Positions 20,973 to 29,260 of a stretch of 38,282 nt of DNA are shown piece by piece (positions within the stretch are counted from its first letter, which is position 1; each line of letters begins with the position of its first letter). The notes under the pieces are model-generated. The model was not told the DNA's origin and did not search any database. It worked only from the letters and a program-made list of their open reading frames with translations. Source of the stretch: a virus; the IMG/VR virus record IMGVR_UViG_3300042293_000200, positions 1 to 38,282 of that record; one strand, given 5' to 3'. The translations under genes were made by a program, and so were the position numbers.

Positions 20973-21843
20973 AAAAATAGCTGTGTTCATTCTTTCTAAC
21001 GGAAGACCGGACAATGTTATAACTTACAAAACCTTGCGAAAACAAGGGTATACAGGCAAAATATTTCTTATTGTTGACGATGAAGACAAAACACTTAATC
21101 AATACAAAGATAAATACAAAAATGAAGTAATTGTATTTAACAAAGCGGATTACAAAAATAAGTTTGACATAATGGATAACTTTGAAGGAAACAAAGTCAT
21201 CGTATATGCAAGAAACGCTTGCTATGACATAGCTAGAAAATTAAATTTAGACTATTTCTTTGAATACGAAGATGATTACACGCAATTCCAATATAGGTTT
21301 GCGGAAAAAGATTCATTAAAAGGTACTCAAGTAACTAATCTTGATAAAATATTAGATGCAATGATTGAATGTCTAGATATAACGAAAGCAAATACTATAG
21401 CTTTTGCGCAGGGGGGTGACTTTATTGGTGGTTTAGGTGCCTTGAAAAACAATACATTTAAAAGAAAGGCAATGAATACATTTGTATTTAAAGTAAATAA
21501 AGACCCAAAAGAAGACACAATTTTTATTGGAAGAATGAATGACGATGTAAATACTTATTTAACGCAAGGAAAGATAGGAAAGCTATTTTTCCAAGTTTCA
21601 AACATTTCGTTAGTACAACTTGCAACACAATCAAACACAGGTGGAAACACAGAGGCTTATAAAGCATATGGCACCTATGTAAAGTCCTTTTATAGTGTTA
21701 TAGCCGCCCCTAGTTGTTGCAAGATTGACTTGATGGGCAGAACTGATAAAAGACTTCATCACAGAATAACTTGGAATAATGCAGTTCCAAAGATTTTGGA
21801 TGAAAAGTTTAAAAAATATAATGCCATCCATCCCAATCAATAA
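20959..21843 (+). CDS. TAGT-like glycosyltransferase
   Basis: A 294-residue protein overlapping the fusion gene by 14 bases. It begins VFILSNGRPDNVITYKTLRK and has GYTGKIFLIVDDEDKT, VYARNACYDIARKL, YFFEYEDDYTQFQYRF and GRMNDDVNTYL, a GT-A-like plan with acidic DD motifs. From memory it resembles the TET/JBP-associated glycosyltransferases (TAGT) predicted to decorate oxidised DNA bases in phages. No TET/JBP gene is present in this genome, so the acceptor may be another base, a protein or a surface glycan. Call is at family level only. Confidence 0.6.
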   Translation: MKASKKIAVFILSNGRPDNVITYKTLRKQGYTGKIFLIVDDEDKTLNQYKDKYKNEVIVFNKADYKNKFDIMDNFEGNKVIVYARNACYDIARKLNLDYFFEYEDDYTQFQYRFAEKDSLKGTQVTNLDKILDAMIECLDITKANTIAFAQGGDFIGGLGALKNNTFKRKAMNTFVFKVNKDPKEDTIFIGRMNDDVNTYLTQGKIGKLFFQVSNISLVQLATQSNTGGNTEAYKAYGTYVKSFYSVIAAPSCCKIDLMGRTDKRLHHRITWNNAVPKILDEKFKKYNAIHPNQ

Positions 21844-22261
21844 CAAATGTTCAGAATTAAGATGTACTAATATAAGAACAAAGGTAAATACTTATTGCAT
21901 AGAGCATGGCGGCAAGAATTCTATTAGCAATGAATCAACTCGAATAAAAAGTAAACAATATAATTCATTAAAATGGAAGACACTTAGACAACGCCAGTTA
22001 AGCCAGCAACCCCTTTGTCAGTCTTGTAAGACACAAGGAAGAATCTGTCTTGCCACTGATGTTGACCACGTATTCCCATGGAATCATATAGGTCCACATG
22101 CTTTTATGCATAACGTATATCAAAGCCTTTGTCGTGCGTGTCATAGTCATAAGACACAGTTAGAGCAACAAGGCATATATCGCCACTATGCAAATCCTAA
22201 AGATTTTACAGACTATTCTAAGCTCGATTGGAATAAGGTAATTTCAGGAGAAATATCATAA
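21821..22261 (+). CDS. HNH endonuclease
   Basis: A 146-residue protein. I start at ATG 21821 (MPSIPINNKCSELRCTN), overlapping the previous stop by 23 bases; an earlier ATG at 21779 lies deeper in that gene. Zinc ligands are CxxxxC, CIEH, CQSC and CRACH, and the catalytic segment is ATDVDHVFPWNH. HNH proteins next to terminase often help DNA packaging (HK97 gp74 type), which fits its position just before terS. A free-standing homing endonuclease is the alternative. Confidence 0.85.
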   Translation: MPSIPINNKCSELRCTNIRTKVNTYCIEHGGKNSISNESTRIKSKQYNSLKWKTLRQRQLSQQPLCQSCKTQGRICLATDVDHVFPWNHIGPHAFMHNVYQSLCRACHSHKTQLEQQGIYRHYANPKDFTDYSKLDWNKVISGEIS

Positions 22262-22304
22262 AAAGTATAAAGAACCTAGAAACTTAAATAATTATTGTAT
22301 TAAA

Positions 22305-22330
22305 GAAAAACAGGCCCGGACCTTCTTTTC
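22305..22330 (+). other. Imperfect inverted repeat with GC core before terS
   Basis: GAAAAACAGG-CCCGGA-CCTTCTTTTC pairs at 8 of 10 positions and ends in a T-rich arm, so it could terminate the early RNA. Its GC-rich centre (GGCCCGGACC) in an AT-rich gap next to the HNH/TerS/TerL genes also makes it a candidate cos region. The 117-bp gap holds nothing else except the promoter/operator just before terS. Confidence 0.35.
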
Positions 22331-22341
22331 TACAAATGCTC

Positions 22342-22371
22342 TTGACGAATAGGGGTATCCCCTGACAAAAT
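22342..22371 (+). promoter_or_regulatory. Late promoter candidate with operator-like palindrome
   Basis: TTGACG (22342-22347) and a weak CAAAAT (22366-22371) are 18 bp apart. Between them is AGGGG-TAT-CCCCT (22351-22363), an inverted repeat filling the spacer. RNA would begin within a base or two of the terS start codon (22379), giving a leaderless mRNA. A weak -10 with a palindrome in the spacer is the layout of an activator- or repressor-controlled late promoter. Confidence 0.5.
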
Positions 22372-22378
22372 TTAACTT

Positions 22379-22843
22379 ATGGACAAAAAACCTTTAGAAC
22401 TGCACCTGATTGACGGAACCAAGCCAAAGCACAATCCGGCACCGTTGCCTGTAGAACTTCGCAAGCGGGTTCCTGCTGCTGAGTGGATGGACCATCCCGA
22501 ACTGTGGGATAAGATGAAATTCGTTGAGGAAACTAGCGAGTATTTGTTTAAGGTTTACGGCATTGGCTCAAACCAAGACAAACACGCGCTTTCTATGCTG
22601 GCCGACTATATCGACACATATGTTAAATGTACTCGCGGGATAGACAAAAACGGAATTATCACTACGTTTAACAATGGCGCAACGCCGGGGCCTAATCCGT
22701 ATATTCCCGTTCGCAATAAAGCCATGGGTGTTATTTTGCAATTGATGGGTGAACTTGGCCTAACGCCTCGCGCCCGTCTTTCTTCAAGCAAAAGTGAAAA
22801 CGCTAGCCCGATTGCGCGAATGCTTAAAGGGCCAATGGGGTGA
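22379..22843 (+). CDS. terS: Terminase small subunit
   Basis: A 154-residue protein with the HK97-type TerS pattern: LHLIDGTKPKHNPAPLP, RVPAAEWMDHPELWD and FVEETSEYLFKVYGIG, with PNPYIPVRNKAMGVILQLMGELGLTPRARL near the end. TerS recognises phage DNA and presents it to TerL for packaging. No Shine-Dalgarno precedes the ATG, consistent with a leaderless start. The stop overlaps the TerL GTG start (GTGA). Confidence 0.9.
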   Translation: MDKKPLELHLIDGTKPKHNPAPLPVELRKRVPAAEWMDHPELWDKMKFVEETSEYLFKVYGIGSNQDKHALSMLADYIDTYVKCTRGIDKNGIITTFNNGATPGPNPYIPVRNKAMGVILQLMGELGLTPRARLSSSKSENASPIARMLKGPMG

Positions 22844-24507
22844 TTTGGGAGCAAGGTGTTAAATACGCTATTGATGTTAGTAAAGGCGAGATAGACGTTT
22901 GTCGCGATGTTCGCTTAGCCTGTCAGCGATTCATTAATCAATACGAAAACCAAGAATGGGCGTATGTCTTTGACGAACGCTTCCCGCAGCACGTTCTAGA
23001 TTTCTGCGTCACGCTTAGACATACCAAAGGACCGCTGGCAGGAAAACTGATTGAACTAGAACCGTTTCAGATTTTCTTAATCTGTGGCATATACGGCTTC
23101 CGAAATAAAATCGACCGCACGAAACGCATGGTGTCGGATGTAATTTTGTACATCCCGCGAAAAGCTGGTAAGTCTACGTTGACAGCAGTTATCGGGCTTT
23201 ACGAATTACGCTTTGGAGAAGCGGGAAGCGAAGTATTTACTTTAGCTACAAACCGCGAACAAGCTACTATCGTATTTGATGCGGCTAAAGGGTTAGTAGA
23301 AGGGATGCTTCCAGAGCTATCGGCCGAATTCCATTTATCAAAATATGAGATAAAAAGGTTAGGCGATTCGCAATCAATGTTTAAAGCATTAAGCCGAGAT
23401 ACTAAAAAAACAGGTGATGGTAAAAATCCTAGTTGTGTAATCATAGATGAAGCTGCGCAAATTGTAGACCGAAACGCTATCGAAGTGCTTCACTCAGGCA
23501 TGGTTGCAAGGCAAAACCCTCTACGAATTTACATAACCACAGCTTCATTTACTAAAGAAACAAAGTTTTACGAAGATATGTCAATGTTTCAAGCCATTTT
23601 ACACGGTGAAGCAGAGGACAATCCTAAATGGTTTGGTTTGCTTTACGGTCTTGACCCGCAAGACGATTGGAGAGACCAGACTTCGTGGCGTAAAGTTAAT
23701 CCGATGCATGGCATATCTGTATTTGAAGACGCGATTAAACAACGCGCCGAAGAAGCCAAGCACAAGCCAGCAAGCCTTAATGAATTTCTTTGTAAGACCC
23801 TTAATATATTCGTGTCTGCAAATACGGCATGGATTGATAGAACTTTGTGGGAAGACAAAATTTGCTTAATTGAAGAATTCAGGGAACCAGATGCTGTATT
23901 TATAGGTTTTGACCTAGCGGCTACTCGCGATTTAAACGCGGTATGCACTCTTAAGCGATTCGCTGCTGACGATTACGAGGCAGAATTTAAATTCTTTTTG
24001 CCAGAAGAAGGCCTAAATTTTGTTCCTAAACACTATCAAGACATATTTCGAGCCGCGATAAAATCTAATATATTAAAGCTGACAGAGGGAAATGTAATGG
24101 ATGACCGAGAGGTTAGCGAATATATTAAACAGCAAGTAAACAGATACCAGATGACCAAAGAGATTGGCTATGACGCTTACAATGCGGCCTCTTTAGTAGC
24201 GCGATTGCACGATGAAGGTATGCCGATTAAAAAGGTAGGGCAGGGCATGGCAGTATTAAACAATCCTTCTAAGCAGGTTGAAAAGCTAATTCTTAACAAA
24301 AGCATTAAGCACGATGGAAATCCTTTTCTCGCATGGCAACTAGGCAATTGCGAAGTGTTTACAGACGTTAATGGCAATATTAAAGTGCGTAAGAACTCAG
24401 CAGATACCGCTGCAAAAGTTGATGGTATTATTGCTATGATTATTGCTTTTCATTGTGCATTAGACAATCCTATGGTAAATAGTAGCTTCGGTTTCAGGAG
24501 TTTTTGA
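22840..24507 (+). CDS. terL: Terminase large subunit
   Basis: A 555-residue protein with a GTG start. The ATPase has a Walker A-like RKAGKST (residues 107-113) and Walker B CVIIDEAA (199-206), followed by the coupling motif TTASFTKET. The nuclease domain opens with FIGFDLAATRD (354-364), the first metal-binding aspartate, and has DG(I)IAMI near the end. This is the HK97-type TerL, usually associated with cos packaging. It pumps DNA through the portal encoded 20 bases downstream. Confidence 0.95.
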   Translation: MIWEQGVKYAIDVSKGEIDVCRDVRLACQRFINQYENQEWAYVFDERFPQHVLDFCVTLRHTKGPLAGKLIELEPFQIFLICGIYGFRNKIDRTKRMVSDVILYIPRKAGKSTLTAVIGLYELRFGEAGSEVFTLATNREQATIVFDAAKGLVEGMLPELSAEFHLSKYEIKRLGDSQSMFKALSRDTKKTGDGKNPSCVIIDEAAQIVDRNAIEVLHSGMVARQNPLRIYITTASFTKETKFYEDMSMFQAILHGEAEDNPKWFGLLYGLDPQDDWRDQTSWRKVNPMHGISVFEDAIKQRAEEAKHKPASLNEFLCKTLNIFVSANTAWIDRTLWEDKICLIEEFREPDAVFIGFDLAATRDLNAVCTLKRFAADDYEAEFKFFLPEEGLNFVPKHYQDIFRAAIKSNILKLTEGNVMDDREVSEYIKQQVNRYQMTKEIGYDAYNAASLVARLHDEGMPIKKVGQGMAVLNNPSKQVEKLILNKSIKHDGNPFLAWQLGNCEVFTDVNGNIKVRKNSADTAAKVDGIIAMIIAFHCALDNPMVNSSFGFRSF

Positions 24508-24526
24508 TATAAAAACGAAAGAAAAT

Positions 24527-25921
24527 ATGGCATTTCTAGACATATTAAGAAATAAAAAACAAACTCAAAACGAAGCTAATACCGTATTGGGCCAATTACA
24601 ATTAGGTAACCAAGTTATCTATGGCTCCGGTAACAAAACAACTTCGACGCAACTGCTTTATGTAACCACTGCTGGCACTACTGTTGCCGGTCGCGTGATT
24701 GATATATCCGCATTAACGCGCAACTCTACGATTATGGGATGCGTCGGAGCGAAGGCTAGAACGCTTGCCCAGTGCGGAATTAGTGTTATGTCGAAAAACG
24801 ACGATGGAGCGTTGGTTGATGCTGTTAGCAATCCCGGCGTAGGTAGCAGAGATAAAGTAAAAGCCAAACAAGTATTAAATCTACTTAATAATCCAAACAA
24901 CTTCCAAAGCAATTACGAGTTTTGGTATCAGTGGTGTATGTGGCAGGATATTTCTGGCGAGTCGTTTACTCTTTGGTGGAGAAAAGACCAGAAAGATTCT
25001 TTGCAGACACCAATTGAAATGTATATGTTGGATTCAACACTTATTACTGTAGTGCTGACCCCAACCAGATACCCTTCCTACAGATTGTCAACGCCTTCGT
25101 ATGGCTTCAGTAAAGACCAGCCACTAGAAGCACACCAAGCCATGCACATTAAAGAAGCTGCGTGGCAAGGCTCTAGCGGTTTTAATAAAGGCATCTTAGC
25201 TACCGAACTGGTTGCGCTTGACCAAGACATTGACGTTTACGCTAACTTTGTTATGCAAAACGGCGCAAAACCTTCTGGAATTTTTAGCACTAGTCAGGTT
25301 ATCCCTGATGCAAAATATAAAGAAATTGCTTCGCGGTTAAAAGAAACGTGGAACGCTATGACAGGTTCGCGTGCTGCCGACCCAAGCAAAGCAGGTCAAG
25401 GCATGTTGTTAGACCAAGGAATGACTTACACGCCAGTCGATATGCTTACCCTGCAAGACGCGCAAACTGCACAGTTAAAAATCCAGACAATGAAGCGTAT
25501 TTGTGGCCTGTTTGGTGTTCCTCCGGCAATGTTGGGTATTGACGACCAGAAATACAATAATACTCAAACAATGCTGGATGAATTCCATAAGACCACAATG
25601 TATCCGATGATTATTAACATTGAGCAAAAGCTAAAACAACATTTATTGCGCGGTTACCCCAATTTATACATCAGGTTTGACACTAAAGATTTTTTAAAAG
25701 GCGCTCCGTTAGACCAAATGAATTTTGTGTCGGCCGGTGTTAAATCCGGAATTATGACTCCCAACGAGGCGCGGGAATATATGAATATGCCGCGCATAGA
25801 CGGTGCCGATAAATTAATTTCTTCAGATAGCAAAGTTGAGCAAATACCCGGAAGCGGCCCACAAGACACTGGTGGTGGTGGCGGTAATCAAACACGGCGG
25901 TTAAATATAGGAACGACATGA
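24527..25921 (+). CDS. Portal protein (HK97-type)
   Basis: A 464-residue protein with the Phage_portal pattern: an N-terminal block followed by MGCVGAKARTLAQCGI, NNPNNFQSNYEFWYQWCMWQ, SGESFTLWW and LEAHQAMHIKEAAWQG, then FGVPPAMLGIDDQKYNN (a family hallmark) and MNFVSAGVKSGIMTPNEARE. It forms the dodecameric ring at one vertex through which DNA enters and to which the tail joins. It overlaps the next small gene by ATGA. Confidence 0.93.
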   Translation: MAFLDILRNKKQTQNEANTVLGQLQLGNQVIYGSGNKTTSTQLLYVTTAGTTVAGRVIDISALTRNSTIMGCVGAKARTLAQCGISVMSKNDDGALVDAVSNPGVGSRDKVKAKQVLNLLNNPNNFQSNYEFWYQWCMWQDISGESFTLWWRKDQKDSLQTPIEMYMLDSTLITVVLTPTRYPSYRLSTPSYGFSKDQPLEAHQAMHIKEAAWQGSSGFNKGILATELVALDQDIDVYANFVMQNGAKPSGIFSTSQVIPDAKYKEIASRLKETWNAMTGSRAADPSKAGQGMLLDQGMTYTPVDMLTLQDAQTAQLKIQTMKRICGLFGVPPAMLGIDDQKYNNTQTMLDEFHKTTMYPMIINIEQKLKQHLLRGYPNLYIRFDTKDFLKGAPLDQMNFVSAGVKSGIMTPNEAREYMNMPRIDGADKLISSDSKVEQIPGSGPQDTGGGGGNQTRRLNIGTT

Positions 25922-26133
25922 ATTTGTTAAGAAAAGCAATGTTTACATTGACTTCACAAATTCGTAAATCTGATGTTAAACTCAGCGTAATTATAAAACC
26001 CCACAAGATAACAGACGATAATCAATCAGTTAAAAATGGGGTAATCAATGAAAAATCTACTTCTGATTTGCGAAGCAAAAGTAAATCTGGAGCAAAGCGC
26101 GGAAGAAAACCTAAGTCCGTCAGGAAAGATTGA
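25918..26133 (+). CDS. Small basic protein between portal and protease
   Basis: A 71-residue frame beginning with an ATGA overlap to the portal gene. The last 28 residues overlap the protease in another frame. The sequence is Lys/Arg-rich at the end (KSKSGAKRGRKPKSVRKD). The overlap start argues that it is translated; its length and position resemble small genes found between portal and protease in related phages. No function is known. Confidence 0.5.
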   Translation: MNLLRKAMFTLTSQIRKSDVKLSVIIKPHKITDDNQSVKNGVINEKSTSDLRSKSKSGAKRGRKPKSVRKD

Positions 26134-26815
26134 AGCTAGGATTACGACTTGGGGTGCGCGTGAAGGCGCAGACGGTCGAAAATTCTTCTATAAGCCTGAA
26201 GGATTTTATGCTTGGGCAAAAGAGTTTACTGAAGCAAGTAAACCTATGCCTATGTTTCTGAACCATAACGACATGGGTATGCCTGTCGGTCAATGGACAG
26301 AATTCAATTTTGATGATGAAGGAATGACTGCAAGCGGTCGTATTTATACAAATACCGTTGGCGGTTCCGACCTTTACACAATTCTAAAAGAATCGCCGAA
26401 CTTGTTTGGAGGCGTTTCTGTTGGTGCATACGCTGAAGACGCTGTAATGGTGAATGCTGATGGCGAACCCGACCAATCAGACGAAGCCTATTTCCAGATT
26501 ACCAAAGGCGGTATTCGGGAAGTCTCAGTCGTGATGTATCCAAACAATCCTAATGCCGAAATCCACAAATTAGAATTTGCTGGATTAACCGAGCGCAAAA
26601 TCGAGAAAGTCCTGCGGGATGCTGGATTTTCACGTAAAGATGCGGCCACCGCGTCTAGTTCTCTCAAAGAATATATCAAGCGGGATGCTGATATAGAAAT
26701 TGAGGATTCCCCAACTCAGCGGGATGCTGATGCGGTGGTAAAAGAAACCGAGGAAATTTTACGTGCGCTACAAGTGCGTGAACTTTCTAAAGAAATCCAA
26801 AAACGCATTAAATAA
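26048..26815 (+). CDS. Prohead maturation protease
   Basis: A 255-residue protein with the HK97-protease plan: SGKIEARITTWGAREG near the N-terminus, MPMFLNHNDMGMPVGQW (catalytic His at about residue 73) and NLFGGVSVGAYAE (nucleophile Ser about 124), then TKGGIREVSVVMYPNNPNA. The C-terminal 60 residues are charged and helical, likely a prohead-targeting tail. It cuts the N-terminal scaffold (delta) domain from the major capsid protein encoded next. The ATG lies within the small gene upstream and has TGGGG nearby as ribosome site. Confidence 0.9.
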   Translation: MKNLLLICEAKVNLEQSAEENLSPSGKIEARITTWGAREGADGRKFFYKPEGFYAWAKEFTEASKPMPMFLNHNDMGMPVGQWTEFNFDDEGMTASGRIYTNTVGGSDLYTILKESPNLFGGVSVGAYAEDAVMVNADGEPDQSDEAYFQITKGGIREVSVVMYPNNPNAEIHKLEFAGLTERKIEKVLRDAGFSRKDAATASSSLKEYIKRDADIEIEDSPTQRDADAVVKETEEILRALQVRELSKEIQKRIK

Positions 26816-26824
26816 GGAATTATC

Positions 26825-28156
26825 ATGAAAGAAGTCATTGAAAAACTGGACGCAATTGAAGCCTCCAATGCCGCAAAAGTAGATGCAATTAAAGTCGAAG
26901 TTGATAAGTCGCTGGAAGAAGTTAAGGCCCAAGTAACGGAACAAGTTGCTGCTTTGGAAGCAAAAGTAGCCGCGATTCAAGCCCCGGCAATCGTCAAGGT
27001 CGCTAAAAGCATTCATGAAGATGTGAACCGTTCGGTTAAAGAACAACTGCGCGATTTCTACAAATCCAATCGCACGATGGAAAAAGAAATCAAGATGTTT
27101 GCTGACGAAGGCCAGTATGATGCTTACCTGAAAGAAGCGTCGACCTTAACTGGCTCTGGCGCTGGCATTGGTGGTCGAACCGCTTATGACCCCATGTTTG
27201 TTCCGCTGCGTCTTGCGAATCCGATGCGTGGTGTTTCGCGTAATGTTTCGACTGAAGGCGCAACGTATCAATTCCGCGCCAAAATCGGCAATACCGGCCC
27301 TGCTTGGGGTTACACCATTCAAAACAACGGCGGCGCAACGACTGTTGGCACGAACATCTGGCAACTGACGCTGCAAGATTTGAACGTGCAATTCCCTATC
27401 CGCACCGCTTCGCTGGACGATATTGACGGTCTGGAAAGCAACGTTGTTTCGGATATGCTGGTTGAGTTTTCGCAATCCGAAGCACTGTCGATGATTAAGA
27501 ACGATGACCAAGATGCAGGTGCGGCTTATGGTGGCACCAACGGTCTGCGCGGTCTGAATCAATACGCTGGTGCTGCTGCAACGTATGCTCCGGGTGAAAT
27601 CACTACTGCCGCTTTTGGAACAACTGGCACTGGTTCTTCGTCCGGTCTGCATAGCATTGCAACGTATGACCAAACAACCACTAATGCTGCTGGAGCCGCA
27701 AATAACGTTACTTACAAAGACTTAATTAACTTTATTTACGACCTTCCGCAACAGTATTGGACTCCGAGTTGCTGCTTTGTGATTAACCCGCTGATGCTTG
27801 CTGGTATTCGTGGGCTGGTTGACGATAACGGCACCCCCGTGTTTGAGCGTATGTCGCCGCTGGAATATCCCGGCATTGTCGGTCGCTTGCTTGGCTTCGA
27901 TGTTGTCGTAAATAAATATCTCGACAACCCGACTGCACCTAACGCCACCGCATCAACTGATTCCCTGTATCCGATGTATTTTGGTGATTGGAGCCGTGGT
28001 CATACCATCGTAGACCGTTTAAACATGATTCTGCGCCGTTACGACCAAACTCTCCCCGGTTTCATTACGTTCTACGGTGAGAAGCGGCTTTGCACTAGCG
28101 TTGTTGACCCGTTTAGCATCATTCGGTATCGCTCTACTGCTACCGGCAATCTGTAA
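26825..28156 (+). CDS. Major capsid protein 1 (HK97 fold with delta domain)
   Basis: A 443-residue protein with ribosome site AAGGAATT. Residues 1 to about 100 are a charged coiled coil (delta/scaffold domain), then EASTLTGSGAGIGGR (104-118) begins the mature capsid. Features such as FPIRTASLDDIDGLES and GLRGLNQYAG, then DLPQQYWTPSCCFVINPLML and PGFITFYGEKR, follow the HK97 plan. It builds the icosahedral shell after protease cleavage. A second, related capsid gene lies 60 bases downstream beyond a terminator. Confidence 0.93.
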   Translation: MKEVIEKLDAIEASNAAKVDAIKVEVDKSLEEVKAQVTEQVAALEAKVAAIQAPAIVKVAKSIHEDVNRSVKEQLRDFYKSNRTMEKEIKMFADEGQYDAYLKEASTLTGSGAGIGGRTAYDPMFVPLRLANPMRGVSRNVSTEGATYQFRAKIGNTGPAWGYTIQNNGGATTVGTNIWQLTLQDLNVQFPIRTASLDDIDGLESNVVSDMLVEFSQSEALSMIKNDDQDAGAAYGGTNGLRGLNQYAGAAATYAPGEITTAAFGTTGTGSSSGLHSIATYDQTTTNAAGAANNVTYKDLINFIYDLPQQYWTPSCCFVINPLMLAGIRGLVDDNGTPVFERMSPLEYPGIVGRLLGFDVVVNKYLDNPTAPNATASTDSLYPMYFGDWSRGHTIVDRLNMILRRYDQTLPGFITFYGEKRLCTSVVDPFSIIRYRSTATGNL

Positions 28157-28162
28157 AAAGGC

Positions 28163-28193
28163 GGGGGGCAGGGTAACTTGCCCCCCCTTTTTT
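28163..28193 (+). terminator. Intrinsic terminator between the two capsid genes
   Basis: GGGGGGCA pairs with TGCCCCCC (8 bp, loop GGGTAACT), followed by one C and six T. The next gene starts 23 bases later without a clear new promoter, so it would be expressed by read-through at a lower level. Confidence 0.85.
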
Positions 28194-28216
28194 CATAAAA
28201 TTATATTGGAATATTT

Positions 28217-29248
28217 ATGAGCCTGATTCTTGATGCAGTAAAGAAAACATTAGAAGAAGGTGAGGCAACAGTAAATCTTGCTGAAGCATCTACGCTTACC
28301 GCGTCTGGTTCAGGTGTCGGCGGTCGTGTTATTTATGATGATGCGTTTGCGGCTTTGCGCTACGCTAACCCAATTCGCATGATGAGCCGAGTTGTTACTA
28401 CAATTGGTTCTGACGAAGCATTTGTTGTAAAAACTGGCAACGCTACTGTAATCCAAACGTCTACTACTAATCCGTGGGGCTACGGTGTAAAGAATGACGT
28501 AGGCAATTACGGCGCTTCGTTTTGGCAAATTTCGCTTAAATGTATTAACGCAGTAGTTCCTATTCGTACTGCGGTAATGTCCGATATTGACGGTCTAGCA
28601 GAAACCATTGTTGAAGATATTGCGCTTGAGTTTGCACAGCAAGAAGGTTTAAGCATGGTTTTAAACAACGACCTTTCTAGCGGAACTGGCACCCCTCAAA
28701 CGGGTAGCACCGATGGTTTACGAGGATTAAATTTTTACACGGGTTCCACTAGTGCGGCAGCATTTGGTTCTAGCGGTTCCGCAGACACCAATGGCCGTCA
28801 TACCGTGTTGCAAGTCGCGCAAAGTAGTGCGGCAGCAGTCTCATACAACGACATTATGAATCTGGCCTCTGCTTTGCCAGCGCAGTATTGGAACAATCCC
28901 TCTACTGCTTGGATGATGCACCCGACCACAATTAAACTTCTGCGCGAACTTCGTGATGACCAACAACTGCCGGTATTCCTCGATATTGGAGAAATCGACG
29001 GTTATTCGATTGGGCATATTGCAGGATTTCCTGTAATTCCTAATCCGTATATGGATATTGCTGGAGTTGGCAAGTATCCTGTTTATTTAGCCGCATGGGA
29101 ACGGTTTGTAACGATTGCGGATAACGAAGAAATGAAATTGCAAATGATGGAACAGACTGCGCCCGGATTTGTAACGCTGTATGCCGAAAAGCGCACTTGT
29201 TCTACCGTCCGCGATGTATTCGCAGGGGTTCGGCTCTACGGTGCTTAA
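28217..29248 (+). CDS. Major capsid protein 2 (paralogue lacking the delta domain)
   Basis: A 343-residue protein aligning with capsid protein 1 over its whole mature part: EASTLTASGSGVGGR (23-37) matches the corresponding 104-118 motif, then YANPIRMMSR, VVPIRTAVMSDIDGLAETIV, GLRGLNFYTG, ALPAQYWNNPSTAWMMHPTT and PGFVTLYAEKR. It has only 22 residues before that motif instead of 103, so no scaffold domain. A duplicated HK97-fold protein could form pentons, a minor shell component or an alternative capsid; T4 gp24/gp23 is the known precedent for a vertex paralogue. Weak ribosome site. Confidence 0.9.
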   Translation: MSLILDAVKKTLEEGEATVNLAEASTLTASGSGVGGRVIYDDAFAALRYANPIRMMSRVVTTIGSDEAFVVKTGNATVIQTSTTNPWGYGVKNDVGNYGASFWQISLKCINAVVPIRTAVMSDIDGLAETIVEDIALEFAQQEGLSMVLNNDLSSGTGTPQTGSTDGLRGLNFYTGSTSAAAFGSSGSADTNGRHTVLQVAQSSAAAVSYNDIMNLASALPAQYWNNPSTAWMMHPTTIKLLRELRDDQQLPVFLDIGEIDGYSIGHIAGFPVIPNPYMDIAGVGKYPVYLAAWERFVTIADNEEMKLQMMEQTAPGFVTLYAEKRTCSTVRDVFAGVRLYGA

Positions 29249-29260
29249 TAGGGGTAGCAA

